From positions 110,345-174,344 of the forward strand of contig DKZG01000014.1 of the NCBI GenBank assembly GCA_002493595.1: 64,000 bases of DNA. The letters are read 5' to 3'. Position 1 is the first letter of the stretch; the number at the start of each line of letters is the position of its first letter. A program made the translations under genes and the position numbers. This stretch comes from Ruminococcaceae bacterium UBA7080 (GTDB lineage Bacteria > Bacillota > Clostridia > Oscillospirales > Acutalibacteraceae). Below the pieces are notes generated by a model, which was not told the origin of the DNA, did not search any database, and was given only the letters and a program-made list of their open reading frames with translations. This document shows positions 9,085 through 18,196 of this stretch, one piece after another.

Positions 9085-9909
9085 ATGATATGGTTTGCCG
9101 GATTTGCAATTACAATAATGATTTTGATTTTTTGTTATTATCAAAATAATAAAATTGATATAACCCAATACACAATAAAAAGTGAAAACGTTAACAAGAA
9201 TATAAAAATTATACATCTTTCCGATTTTCACTCAAAGCCATTTAAAGCTGTATTGGATAAAACACGAGAGCAAAAGCCTGATTTTATCTGTATTACAGGC
9301 GATTATATTAACGATAAAGAAAAAAACAAAAACAAGATGCTTGCCTATGGAAAAGAGCTCGTCTCCATTGCCCCGGTGATTTATATTACAGGAAATCATG
9401 AAAGACGTCTTGAAGATTTCACCTCACTTATGAAAGAACTTGACAGCATTGGATTTACCGTCCTACTTAATAAGTGTAAAAAAACCGAAAATGTAACATT
9501 TTTTGGTTTGGATGAAAATCAGGCTGACTTTAAGGATTATATAGCAAGAAAGAACAAAACCTTTAAATATAGGGATTTCAGCTCTTATTTCAAAGAATTT
9601 GAAAAAGAAAACAATTTCAAAATTGTTCTCAGTCATTTCCCTGAAAACTTTGAGGGAATACCTGAAATGAATTACAGCCAATATGATTTTGATTTACAGC
9701 TTTCGGGTCATGCTCACGGCGGACAATGGATTATGCCTTTTATCGGTCCTCTATTCTCGCCCGGACAGGGAATTTTCCCAAAATATGCAAGAGGTACATT
9801 CGGAAGCAGACCAAAACTGATAATCAGTCGTGGGCTTGGCAACTCTGAATTTCCGCTCAGGCTTTTTAACCATCCTGAAATTGTTGTTATAAATATAATC
9901 AAAGAATAA
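9085..9909 (+). CDS. Membrane-anchored metallophosphoesterase (YaeI/YkuE-like)
   Basis: This is a 274-aa calcineurin-like phosphoesterase. An N-terminal hydrophobic segment (about 2-20, WFAGFAITIMILIFCYY) should tether it to the membrane. Metal-ligand motifs follow in order: LSDFHSK (D-x-H), ICITGDYIND (GD), ITGNHERR (GNH[E/D]), LSHFPENF and LSGHAHGGQW (GHxH). Family relatives hydrolyse phosphoesters at the membrane surface, for example UDP-diacylglucosamine-type substrates; the substrate here is unknown. It is a single-gene unit with its own promoter and terminator. Confidence 0.87.
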   Translation: MIWFAGFAITIMILIFCYYQNNKIDITQYTIKSENVNKNIKIIHLSDFHSKPFKAVLDKTREQKPDFICITGDYINDKEKNKNKMLAYGKELVSIAPVIYITGNHERRLEDFTSLMKELDSIGFTVLLNKCKKTENVTFFGLDENQADFKDYIARKNKTFKYRDFSSYFKEFEKENNFKIVLSHFPENFEGIPEMNYSQYDFDLQLSGHAHGGQWIMPFIGPLFSPGQGIFPKYARGTFGSRPKLIISRGLGNSEFPLRLFNHPEIVVINIIKE

Positions 9910-9910
9910 A

Positions 9911-9950
9911 AACAAAGCTTTGCAGAAAATCTTTTGCAAAGCTTTGTTTA
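9911..9950. terminator. Bidirectional intrinsic terminator
   Basis: A 14-bp perfect inverted repeat (9911-9924 and 9935-9948) has A and T runs on its two flanks. It ends the phosphoesterase unit and may also serve the convergent YgjP gene. Confidence 0.85.
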
Positions 9951-10044
9951 TTAATATTTATAATAATCAATTATTTCAGCAGCAACGGCAAAAGCCCCTG
10001 CGCTTTGATACAGAGCGTCATATGTATACTTTCTCTTAAGTAAA

Positions 10045-10569
10045 TCACTTTTTCTGCGCTGTATTTTTTAATATTTTTTCACGTTCTTTATAATCAGGCA
10101 TATACTGATAAATCAAATCATAAAATGCTTTGCTATGGTTATGATGCTTAATGTGGGCAAGCTCGTGCACAACAACATAGTCAATCGCATCCTGTGGATA
10201 TTTCATAAGAAAGCATGAAAAGCAAAGAGAATTTTTACTGCTGCACGAACCAAATCTTTTCTTAGCTTTGGTTATCCTTATCCGTGCAGGATATATATTC
10301 ATAATCGCAGAATACATCGCAACCCTTTTTGGTATTAAATTTTCGGCCAGACTTATCAGTTCATTCATTTCATCATCTGAAATATTAGTTCGTTCAAGCT
10401 GTATACGCTTGCGCTCGGCAGCGTGTTCAAGCCAGCTGCTGTTATCACGCAAAAAGGATTCAATCACGGCGGAAGATATACCATATGGTGCTCTCACAAC
10501 AGCATTCAAATGATCATCAACTGACAAGGACATCGTTTTTCGATTAGATTTTATTACTTTGACATTCAT
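10045..10569 (-). CDS. YgjP-type (SprT-like) zinc metallopeptidase
   Basis: This 174-aa protein has the YgjP/DUF45 layout. The N-terminal part includes IKSNRKTMSLSVDDHLNAVV, and the catalytic motif YVVVHELAHIKHHNHSKAFY holds the HExxH zinc ligands plus a downstream His. It is cytosolic with no signal peptide, and the substrates of the family are unknown. It follows tex directly by one base. Oddly, after its TGA stop a plausible coding stretch continues in the +1 frame to 9951 (KRKYTYDALYQSAGAF), directly after an A-rich codon run. This might be an eroded extension, a small gene without a start, or a sequencing frameshift. Confidence 0.82.
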   Translation of the reverse strand: MNVKVIKSNRKTMSLSVDDHLNAVVRAPYGISSAVIESFLRDNSSWLEHAAERKRIQLERTNISDDEMNELISLAENLIPKRVAMYSAIMNIYPARIRITKAKKRFGSCSSKNSLCFSCFLMKYPQDAIDYVVVHELAHIKHHNHSKAFYDLIYQYMPDYKEREKILKNTAQKK

Positions 10570-10570
10570 A

Positions 10571-12718
10571 TTATTGCTCAGGTTTTTTCATGGTAAGACC
10601 AATTCGCTTTTTTGCTGCATCTACTGATATAACCCATACCGTAACAATATCACCGACTTTAAGAACATCACTTGGATGTTTAATATACCGATTCGTTATC
10701 TGCGAAATATGAACAAGTCCATCCTGATGAACACCGATATCGACGAATGCACCAAAATCAATAACATTTCTTACCGTGCCTTTAATCTCCATACCGACTT
10801 TTAAATCATCAATACCCATAACATCGCTTCGCAGCAGTGGTGCAGGCAGCTCATCACGCGGGTCACGCCCGGGCTTTGCAATCTCCTTGGCAATATCAAT
10901 AAGAGTAGGTTCACCTATTCCAAGCTGCAATGCCAGTACCGATGTGCCGACAGACTCAATATAGCTTTTAATTGCACTGACACTGCCGTTTCTGACATCA
11001 TCATCCGAAACATTGCAAAGCTTAAGAAGTTTTTTTGCAGCATTATAGCTTTCGGGATGAACAGCTGTATTATCAAGTACATTTTTGCTTTCGCTTACCC
11101 GCAAAAATCCCGCACACTGTTCGAAGGCTTTAGGACCAAGCTTAGAAACATTTTTTATCTGCTCACGAGAGGTAAAAGCACCGTTTTCCTGTCTGAATAA
11201 AACAATATTGTTTGCAACAGCAGAGGATACACCTGCAACACGGTTTAAAAGCTGGGCTGACGCTGTATTTAAATCAACACCGACCGAGTTAACACAATCC
11301 TCAACTACAGCGTCAAGTGCCTGCGTCAACTGATTCTGGGGCATATCATGCTGATACTGTCCGACACCGATTGCCTTGGGATCAATTTTAACAAGCTCTG
11401 CAAGGGGATCCTGCAATCGGCGGGCAATTGAAACAGCACTTCTCAGTGAAACATCAAATTCAGGAAATTCTTCAGCGGCCAGCTTTGAGGCAGAATAAAC
11501 CGAAGCGCCGGCCTCACTTACTACCATATAGACAATACCGCAGTCAAGTTCTTTAATAACTTCAGATGCAAAAACCTCCGTTTCATGAGATGCCGTACCA
11601 TTGCCGATTGCAAACATCTGTACATTATGCTTTTTCACAAGGCTTTTTATGATTCTCTTTGCTTCATCCACCTTGTTGTGAGGCGGCACAGGATAAATAA
11701 CGCCTGTGTCAAGCACCTTACCTGTTTGATCTACAACCGCAACCTTGCATCCGGTTCTGTAGCCCGGATCCAAACCAAGAGTGATTTTATTTTTAACGGG
11801 TGGCTGCATAAGGAGCTGCCTGGTATTTTTAGCAAAAACGGCTATTGCACTTTCATTGGCAGCATCTGTCAGCGAATTTCTGATTTCTCTTTCAATAGAG
11901 GGAAAAATCAGTCTTGTATACGAATCCTCTATTGCATCTCTGACTATATCGGTTGAAGGAGAGTCATTTTTAATATGAAGATTTGAAAGAATGGACATGC
12001 CGATAAGCTTATCAAAATCAATCGAAACCTTTAGAAAGCCTTCTTTCTCTCCCCTGTTTACTGCAAGAATTCTGTGACCGGCAACAGATTTGATAGGTTC
12101 GCTGTACTCCTTGTACATTTCATATACACCTAAATCTTCCTGTGCTGCTGTTACAGATATACTGCCGTTATTTTTAACGGAATAGCGCAGCATCTTTCTG
12201 CCTGCAGCATCATCGGAAATCATTTCGGCAATAATATCGCGTGCACCGTCAATCGCATCTTGCACATTTAATACTTCATCATGAATATAATCAAGTGCCA
12301 GCTCATGCGGTGGTTTGCTGTTTATATTTTGAGCATAAATTAAATCTGCAAGACCCTGCAGTCCCTTGGCCTTGGCAACCGAAGCTCTCGTCTTTCGCTT
12401 AGGTCTGAAGGGACGATAAATATCCTCCAGCTCAGTCAATGTCGAAGCATTTTCAACGGAAAGCTTTATCTCATCGGTCATAAGCCCCTGTGTTTCAATA
12501 GAGGCGAGTATTTTTTCTTTCTGTTCCTGCATGTTTCTAAGATAAGCAAGCCTATCGAAGAATGTGCGAAGCACCTGGTCATCAAGGGAACCTGTTGCTT
12601 CCTTTCGGTATCGGGCAATAAATGGTATTGTATTGCCTTCATCAATCAATTTTATAACATTTTCTGTTTGCCAGGGCTTCAGCGAAAATTCCTGTGTTAA
12701 TTTCAGTGTAATATCCAT
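10571..12718 (-). CDS. tex: Tex family RNA-binding transcription accessory protein
   Basis: This is a 715-aa cytosolic Tex protein. In order: an N-terminal helical domain with IPFIARYRKEATGSLDD; the YqgF/RNase H-like domain beginning TLGLDPGYRTGCKVAVVD (about 320); helix-hairpin-helix motifs (VAGVSSAVANNIVLFR, about 495); and a C-terminal S1 domain (GTVRNVIDFGAFVDIGVHQ, about 640). Tex binds nucleic acids and affects transcription and translation; its molecular role is not settled. The start has AAAGGATT upstream. Confidence 0.95.
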   Translation of the reverse strand: MDITLKLTQEFSLKPWQTENVIKLIDEGNTIPFIARYRKEATGSLDDQVLRTFFDRLAYLRNMQEQKEKILASIETQGLMTDEIKLSVENASTLTELEDIYRPFRPKRKTRASVAKAKGLQGLADLIYAQNINSKPPHELALDYIHDEVLNVQDAIDGARDIIAEMISDDAAGRKMLRYSVKNNGSISVTAAQEDLGVYEMYKEYSEPIKSVAGHRILAVNRGEKEGFLKVSIDFDKLIGMSILSNLHIKNDSPSTDIVRDAIEDSYTRLIFPSIEREIRNSLTDAANESAIAVFAKNTRQLLMQPPVKNKITLGLDPGYRTGCKVAVVDQTGKVLDTGVIYPVPPHNKVDEAKRIIKSLVKKHNVQMFAIGNGTASHETEVFASEVIKELDCGIVYMVVSEAGASVYSASKLAAEEFPEFDVSLRSAVSIARRLQDPLAELVKIDPKAIGVGQYQHDMPQNQLTQALDAVVEDCVNSVGVDLNTASAQLLNRVAGVSSAVANNIVLFRQENGAFTSREQIKNVSKLGPKAFEQCAGFLRVSESKNVLDNTAVHPESYNAAKKLLKLCNVSDDDVRNGSVSAIKSYIESVGTSVLALQLGIGEPTLIDIAKEIAKPGRDPRDELPAPLLRSDVMGIDDLKVGMEIKGTVRNVIDFGAFVDIGVHQDGLVHISQITNRYIKHPSDVLKVGDIVTVWVISVDAAKKRIGLTMKKPEQ

Positions 12719-12789
12719 ATATAATCCTTTCAGCTTATTACAGGATACTATTTTAACAGATTTTTTGAAAAAAGAAAAGCATATCTTTA

Positions 12790-12818
12790 TTGTATTTTTA
12801 ATAAATATTTGATATCAT
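12790..12818 (+). promoter_or_regulatory. Promoter for the nitroreductase gene
   Basis: TTGTAT (12790-12795), a 17-base spacer and TATCAT (12813-12818) lie 35 bases upstream of the nitroreductase ATG. Confidence 0.55.
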
Positions 12819-12853
12819 AGTAGTTACTCAATTCAAATGATTGGAGGCAAACC

Positions 12854-13384
12854 ATGGATTTTTCTCAGCTTGCAAAAGAGCGCTTTTCCTGCAGAAAATT
12901 CAAACCTATACCTGTTGAACAGGAAAAGATTGATTTAATACTGCAATGTGCACTTGATGCACCGACCGCAGTAAACAAACAGCCGCAAAGAATACTGGTG
13001 CTCACTGAAAAAGAGAAGCTTGATAAGCTTAAGGATTGTACCAAATACAGCTTTTCAGCACCACTATGTTTTATTATTTGCACCGAAAGTGATAAAGCTT
13101 ATAAAAGAGGATACGACGGCAAATGCTCCGCTGACATTGATGCAGCAATTGTAACAACACATATGATGCTGCAGGCACAAGATATTGGACTAGGCACAAC
13201 ATGGGTAATGGCATTTAATCCTGAAATGGTAAGAAAAAGCTTTGAAATACCGGATGTATTGGAAATTACAGCTCTTCTGCCTGCAGGATATCCTGATGCT
13301 GATGCTCCTATAAGTCCGCTTCATTATGCACATATGGATTTGGACAAAATGGTTAGCTATAATACCTTTAAAAAGTTGGATTAA
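12854..13384 (+). CDS. Nitroreductase family flavoprotein
   Basis: This 176-aa FMN-dependent oxidoreductase has the family N-terminus RFSCRKFKPIPVEQEKIDLIL, the ALDAPTAVNKQPQR motif that contacts FMN, and GLGTTWVMAF with LLPAGYPD near the end. Such small nitroreductases reduce nitro groups, quinones or flavins with NAD(P)H; the substrate here is open. GGAGG precedes the ATG. Confidence 0.9.
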   Translation: MDFSQLAKERFSCRKFKPIPVEQEKIDLILQCALDAPTAVNKQPQRILVLTEKEKLDKLKDCTKYSFSAPLCFIICTESDKAYKRGYDGKCSADIDAAIVTTHMMLQAQDIGLGTTWVMAFNPEMVRKSFEIPDVLEITALLPAGYPDADAPISPLHYAHMDLDKMVSYNTFKKLD

Positions 13385-13385
13385 A

Positions 13386-13421
13386 ATAAAAAAACACCTC
13401 TGTCTTGGGGAAACAGAGGTG
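13386..13421 (-). terminator. Minus-strand intrinsic terminator
   Basis: A 9-bp GC-rich perfect inverted repeat (13395-13403 and 13413-13421) is followed by seven or more T only when read on the minus strand. On the plus strand no T-run follows. It therefore best terminates a minus-strand transcript from the 13.4-13.6 kb gap. Confidence 0.75.
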
Positions 13422-13556
13422 CCCTGTGGATGGAGTATTTTTAAAAACAGACAGAGAAATGAAAAAAAGTATTTATGAATTGAATGAGGAGAAACTCTGA
13501 CTCCGTAAACTGTTTTCCACGAGGAAGAAAATTTTATGAAACGAGCAACTTTTTTC
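13386..13556 (-). ncRNA. Candidate small RNA of about 170 nt
   Basis: The 268-base gap between two plus-strand genes holds a strong minus-strand terminator with no minus-strand gene. Upstream on that strand is an extended -10-like TGGTAATAT (about 13567-13575). Within the predicted RNA, GAAAACAG (about 13520) can pair with CTGTTTTT (about 13445), and a GGAG/CTCC hairpin sits between them. This could be a 6S-type or other regulatory RNA. I cannot assign a family and no conserved motif was recognised. Confidence 0.35.
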
Positions 13557-13652
13557 TTGACTAAATATTACCAAGGGAAAATTTCAAAACTATTAAAACA
13601 AAGTGAACTTTATTAATTTATTTTATTGATAATTTGTTAATGGGGCGCAGAT

Positions 13653-14825
13653 ATGAGCAATATTGTTGATTATGTAGAAAAATACAAAGATATAAGCTTT
13701 CATGAATTTGCATTTAATGAGATTGATGCTCTTGTACTTTCACAGCTCAGCTACATCGATTATTCCGCAATTGTTTGCAAATTTGACAGTGAGGTTGAAA
13801 TCACTCTTGAGGATGCAGCATATCATTATTTTAATCTGCACACTGAAGAAGAACGAAAAGAAAAGATTTCAATTGTATATAAAGCAGGCCTTCTTTTAAA
13901 ACAGTGTGCGCAAACAAAAAGATACAAAAACCTGAAACTTCTTAAATATACAAACAATATTAATGATAAAATCGACAAACAGTTTTCAGCTGTAACGTTT
14001 TATATAAATGAAGCACTCGCTGCAATTGCATTCAGAGGAACGGATACAAGTGTTACAGGTATTAAGGAGTCTGCAATGCTCAGCTATATGTTTCCTGTTC
14101 CTGCACAAATAGAGGCCCTTTATTATCTTGAGGAAAGCGGAACACTCGCTCACAGAAATCTAATTGTCTGCGGCCATTCAAAAGGAGGAAACCTAGCAAC
14201 CTTCTCTGCTGTAAGCTGTTCAAATTCACTCAAAAAAAAGATTATCGGTGTTTATGAATTTGATGCTCCCGGCTTCCCGGAACAAATGATAAACAGATAT
14301 GATTTTATTGAAATGAAAGATAAAATCTTTTCATATATACCACAGTCATCCATTATAGGATGCATGCTCTATCATCTGCCTTCACACAAGGTAGTTAAAA
14401 GTACAAATGAAAATCTGAAACAGCATCAAGTATCATCCTGGCTGATTGATGACAATCATTTTATTTTTACATCAGAAACGGATGAAACAAGCAAATTTGT
14501 TGACAAATATTTAAAAAAACTGACAGCAGCAGTCGGTCAAGATAATATTGAAGAGGTTTTTGAAACCATATTTGATTTTATAGAAGGTTCGGGTATTAAT
14601 AATCTGGACGATTTAAAAAGCTTTGATTTTGCTAAACTTGTCAAGACAATTAATTCTCTTAAAAGTATTAATGAAATGCAAAAAAGCTTGATTGAAAGCA
14701 CAATAAAGCAGGCAATCAAGGAATTTTCACAGCTGTTTTATTATGAACATTTAAAATCACTTGCAAAAAAAATCACAATATCAGATACATTAAAAACAAA
14801 TAATCCAAACGAGGACATTTTATGA
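13653..14825 (+). CDS. DUF2974 lipase-like alpha/beta hydrolase
   Basis: This 390-aa protein has the DUF2974 (Mbeg1-like) N-terminus FNEIDALVLSQLSYIDYSAIV, then AIAFRGTDTSVTGIKE (oxyanion-side motif) and the nucleophile elbow VCGHSKGGNLATF with Ser about residue 176. It has no signal peptide, so it should be cytosolic. Family members are annotated as lipases or phospholipases without firm substrates. The C-terminal third is helical and Lys-rich. It overlaps the next gene by 4 bases. Confidence 0.83.
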   Translation: MSNIVDYVEKYKDISFHEFAFNEIDALVLSQLSYIDYSAIVCKFDSEVEITLEDAAYHYFNLHTEEERKEKISIVYKAGLLLKQCAQTKRYKNLKLLKYTNNINDKIDKQFSAVTFYINEALAAIAFRGTDTSVTGIKESAMLSYMFPVPAQIEALYYLEESGTLAHRNLIVCGHSKGGNLATFSAVSCSNSLKKKIIGVYEFDAPGFPEQMINRYDFIEMKDKIFSYIPQSSIIGCMLYHLPSHKVVKSTNENLKQHQVSSWLIDDNHFIFTSETDETSKFVDKYLKKLTAAVGQDNIEEVFETIFDFIEGSGINNLDDLKSFDFAKLVKTINSLKSINEMQKSLIESTIKQAIKEFSQLFYYEHLKSLAKKITISDTLKTNNPNEDIL

Positions 14826-15994
14826 ACAGCAACGAGAAATACTTTGTCTCCCTAATGGCATCACATTTAAATAACATACCTCCTGTTTCTGACAACAATA
14901 TTGACTGGAAAAAAATATTTCATTTGTCAGCAATACACAATGTAACTGCTATTGCTGCACATCAGATTTTAATGCTTAGCAGCAAAGATAATATACCAAA
15001 AGATATATTATCCTCCTTTCGCCAGCAAATGGGTTACACTGTAATGGATGCTCAAAAAAAAGAAACAGCAATACTTTTCATAAAACAGATATTTATGAAA
15101 AGCAATATTGATTTCATTTTTGTAAAGGGTGCTGTAATCAGAAATTATTATCCTGTTAAAGAATTCAGAACCAGTGCTGATATAGATGTTATTGTAAAAT
15201 ATAAAGATATTGATAAATGCAGAAGCATTCTAAAAGAACAAAATATCATTCTTGATGATAACATAAATTATACTTTTTCTTTTTTTTACGAAGAACAGCA
15301 TATAGAGGTACACAGCAACAAAGATTTTGACCACCCGTATTTTATGAACATTTTTCATATGTGCAGCAAAAACGGCTGTGAACATGTACTGAGCGATGAA
15401 GATCATCTGCTTTATGTAATGTGCCATATTATAAAGCATTTTAACATGTATGGTGCCGGTATTAAAATGTTTATGGATATTGATGTTTTAATAAGACACA
15501 TGAAGAATTTTGATTATGAAGACTTTATTCAAAAAAGTCGAAAGCTGGGAATTGAAACCTTTGCAAAAGCTGCATTTTCGCTTTGTAATTTTTGGTTTGA
15601 TACGCCGGTAAAATCTGAAATTGACTTTTCAAAAAATGAGAATTTCAGGAAACTTTTTGAAGAAGAAATCATCAGCAGCGGCAGTTTCGGATTCAATAAG
15701 CGAAACCAAGGCTCCTATTATATCAATAAAGGCATCGGAAAAGGTGAAAAAAACAACATCGCTGCAAAATTCAGAGCCTTTCTTTTTATGCTCTTCCCAC
15801 CAAAAATTTATTTGATGGATGCATATAAATATTTGGACAAGCATCCTATACTGCTGCCCTTTGCGTGGATCAACAGATTATTTGACGCTGTGTTCAGAAG
15901 AGGAAAGCAATCGAAAAATACGATTAGGCTGATATTGAAATCAAGCAAAGAAGCAGAAGAATACAAAAAACTGCTAAACGAACTTAACATATAA
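14822..15994 (+). CDS. Nucleotidyltransferase-fold protein (NTP_transf_5)
   Basis: This 390-aa protein carries the minimal polymerase-beta-like core FIFVKGAVIRNYY followed by FRTSADIDVIV, whose D-x-D would bind metal. This is the pattern of the uncharacterised NTP_transf_5 family, which often sits with polysaccharide or peptide-modification genes. The target is unknown. The ATGA overlap with the DUF2974 gene implies coupled translation. Confidence 0.8.
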   Translation: MNSNEKYFVSLMASHLNNIPPVSDNNIDWKKIFHLSAIHNVTAIAAHQILMLSSKDNIPKDILSSFRQQMGYTVMDAQKKETAILFIKQIFMKSNIDFIFVKGAVIRNYYPVKEFRTSADIDVIVKYKDIDKCRSILKEQNIILDDNINYTFSFFYEEQHIEVHSNKDFDHPYFMNIFHMCSKNGCEHVLSDEDHLLYVMCHIIKHFNMYGAGIKMFMDIDVLIRHMKNFDYEDFIQKSRKLGIETFAKAAFSLCNFWFDTPVKSEIDFSKNENFRKLFEEEIISSGSFGFNKRNQGSYYINKGIGKGEKNNIAAKFRAFLFMLFPPKIYLMDAYKYLDKHPILLPFAWINRLFDAVFRRGKQSKNTIRLILKSSKEAEEYKKLLNELNI

Positions 15995-16005
15995 TTTAAA
16001 TAAAA

Positions 16006-16054
16006 AAGCAGGATTGAATGATGCACTGAAAGCAATGCAAAATCAATCCTGCTT
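16006..16054. terminator. Bidirectional terminator between convergent genes
   Basis: A 12-bp perfect inverted repeat (16006-16017 and 16043-16054), with a 25-base loop and a preceding A-run, lies between the nucleotidyltransferase and MFS genes that converge here. Confidence 0.7.
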
Positions 16055-16070
16055 CTATGTTATATATAAA

Positions 16071-17411
16071 TTATTCTTCTATCTCTTTCATTAGCTCATT
16101 ATGGAACTGCGGCTGCTTTTTCCTTACTGCATATGCAGGAATAAAGCAGAACAACATAATAACAGCAGCACCGAGAAACAGCTCCATAGGATAAACGATA
16201 TCATCTGCTGCTGCACCCTTGTTATAGTGATTGATTATAAACTGTGCAACAAGCGGACCCACAATCATGGGTACTAAAACATACATAACCATACGACAGC
16301 CCTGAAACAATCCTTCCTTACCCTGCGGAATATAATCCCTGTAAGATGCTGTAAACAGACCTGCCATAACAAGGCTTACACCTATCAGGAGAATTCCGCC
16401 GACAATAAGTACTGCTATAAGTGTTTTTTCATTACCGCCAATCAGGAATTTTGATGCCCAAATGATTATGCATCCGATTATTCCCGCAATAATGGTTGGA
16501 TAATAAAAATGCTTTTTGCCGTATTTATCCATTGCAGCAGAAATAATAACAGATAATACAGCTGCTACAACCATAATAATACCTACAGGAATGATATAGT
16601 TTGTAATACCCATTGTGCCCTCAACAATATTAAAAAGATAGTTGACATAAATCTGATATGCAATTGCCGAAATCATATTGCCTGCCAGGCATACATAGAG
16701 CATCTTATTTTGCTTAATCACTTTAGGCTGAAGCGAATAGGTGAAATCGGAGATAAATGAATTTTCTTTATTGGCAGTAATGCCTTCCTTATCCTTCATT
16801 AAAAACAAACCTAAAATGCCGCCTATTGTCGGTATTATGCCAAGAATAATGAAAAACTTTTTCCAATCATCCGTTGTTGCAGCAGCATTTGTAAGACTGT
16901 CAAAACCGCCAAATACAACTGCCAGTGCAAAAAGCGGCATAATAGCCAGCACCGTATCGACTCTGGCTCGGTTAGCTGTATTGGAAATATCTGTTATCCA
17001 TGTATTAAATGCTGCATCATTGCTGATTGAACCGATTACAGACATTACACAGTCCATTACCACGACCAGAATTACCATTGGCAATACCTTTTCTGCACTC
17101 GGCTTCATAGGCACAAGTGCAAACATCATAATGGTAAATCCCCATATGAGATAACCCCAGCATATGTAAAGCTTACGTTTACCCGTTCTGTCACAGATTG
17201 CACCGCCGATAAGCGTTGAAACCGTAGCAAAAATGGCAGAAAATGCAACCATTAATGTTGTTGCATAAGGCTCACGCGTAATTTCATTTTGCATAAAACG
17301 TGAAAAATACATATTTTCAACAACCCATGCAATCTGACCTATCAGTCCAAAAAGAACAATAGAAATCCAGGTACGTCCGCCGAGAGCACCTGCCCTTTTA
17401 CTTTTAGCCAT
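16071..17411 (-). CDS. MFS / GPH-type transporter
   Basis: This 446-aa protein has about 12 hydrophobic segments. The first cytoplasmic loop GGAICDRTGKRKLYI matches the MFS loop 2-3 motif (G-x-x-x-D-R-x-G-R-R). A second copy, AAMDKYGKKHFYY, sits before segment 8. Early motifs IAWVVENMYFSRFM and SNDAAFNTWITDIS resemble sugar:cation symporters. The substrate cannot be deduced. GGGGGA is placed as ribosome site. It appears to be a single-gene unit. Confidence 0.85.
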   Translation of the reverse strand: MAKSKRAGALGGRTWISIVLFGLIGQIAWVVENMYFSRFMQNEITREPYATTLMVAFSAIFATVSTLIGGAICDRTGKRKLYICWGYLIWGFTIMMFALVPMKPSAEKVLPMVILVVVMDCVMSVIGSISNDAAFNTWITDISNTANRARVDTVLAIMPLFALAVVFGGFDSLTNAAATTDDWKKFFIILGIIPTIGGILGLFLMKDKEGITANKENSFISDFTYSLQPKVIKQNKMLYVCLAGNMISAIAYQIYVNYLFNIVEGTMGITNYIIPVGIIMVVAAVLSVIISAAMDKYGKKHFYYPTIIAGIIGCIIIWASKFLIGGNEKTLIAVLIVGGILLIGVSLVMAGLFTASYRDYIPQGKEGLFQGCRMVMYVLVPMIVGPLVAQFIINHYNKGAAADDIVYPMELFLGAAVIMLFCFIPAYAVRKKQPQFHNELMKEIEE

Positions 17412-17570
17412 AAATAATCCCCCTTGTATTTTATATCTTCATTTTAACATTATATGAATATTTTTACAATAAAAAATCAAGAGAAATAATACAGAAAAAA
17501 CAATAATTTAAGCAGTGCTTTATCAGCGCATTTCAACTTTATAATGACAGGAATGCAATTTAATAATTAT

Positions 17571-18182
17571 CTATCTGCCTTTTTCAAAAGAGCGCACTTT
17601 AAATTCAGCACCGGTTGATTCACAGACTCTGCGCGCCGCCTCTATATCCTCTTTTGAAATAACGTCAACAACAGTCATTCTTACATTTTTGCAATATTTA
17701 ACACACTGGCGGGTAAAATCCAGCATTGCATCAAAAGCCTTGCCTTTAAATATATTCCTTGTTATTTTATCATACTTATCAGAAGTCGGTTCATTCAGCG
17801 AAACCGAAATTGAATCAAACACCTCTGCAAGAGCCTTAGCTGTAGGTTTTCCGTTGATTAAATCAGACAGTCCATTCGTATTTAATCTTAATTTTATATC
17901 CGGATACATCGCTTTAAGATATTCAGCTGCTTTTATCAAATTATCAAAGGCATTGGTAGGTTCGCCATAGCCACAGAAAACAGCACTTTTAACCTTTGAA
18001 AAATCAAAAACATCAATAGCCTGCTTTATTTCATTAAAATCAGGTTCCTTATCAAACCATAGCTTTTCTGCATCGCCTACCGCATCTCCCTTTGAGCGGA
18101 TGCAGAATGCACAGTTGCAAGGGCACTTGTTTGTAATGTTAAGATAAACTCCGCCTTCAAGTGTATAAACAATATCTGCCAT
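17571..18182 (-). CDS. Radical SAM protein (TatD-associated type)
   Basis: This short 203-aa radical SAM protein binds a 4Fe-4S cluster through CPCNCAFC (C-x3-C-x2-C, about residues 19-26). Further motifs are FCGYGEPT (GGE-like SAM contact) and LRLNTNGLSD. The length and N-terminus (TLEGGVYLNITNKC) fit the family described as TatD-linked radical SAM, although no tatD is nearby. The reaction is unknown. It is 14 bases downstream of the ECF gene and may be in the same transcript. Confidence 0.82.
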   Translation of the reverse strand: MADIVYTLEGGVYLNITNKCPCNCAFCIRSKGDAVGDAEKLWFDKEPDFNEIKQAIDVFDFSKVKSAVFCGYGEPTNAFDNLIKAAEYLKAMYPDIKLRLNTNGLSDLINGKPTAKALAEVFDSISVSLNEPTSDKYDKITRNIFKGKAFDAMLDFTRQCVKYCKNVRMTVVDVISKEDIEAARRVCESTGAEFKVRSFEKGR

Positions 18183-18196
18183 AGAAATAATCCTCT

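Noticed and set aside
13395..13421. Terminator of the nitroreductase gene
   Set aside because: On the plus strand the hairpin is followed by CCCTGTGG, not a T-run; the T-run is only on the minus strand.
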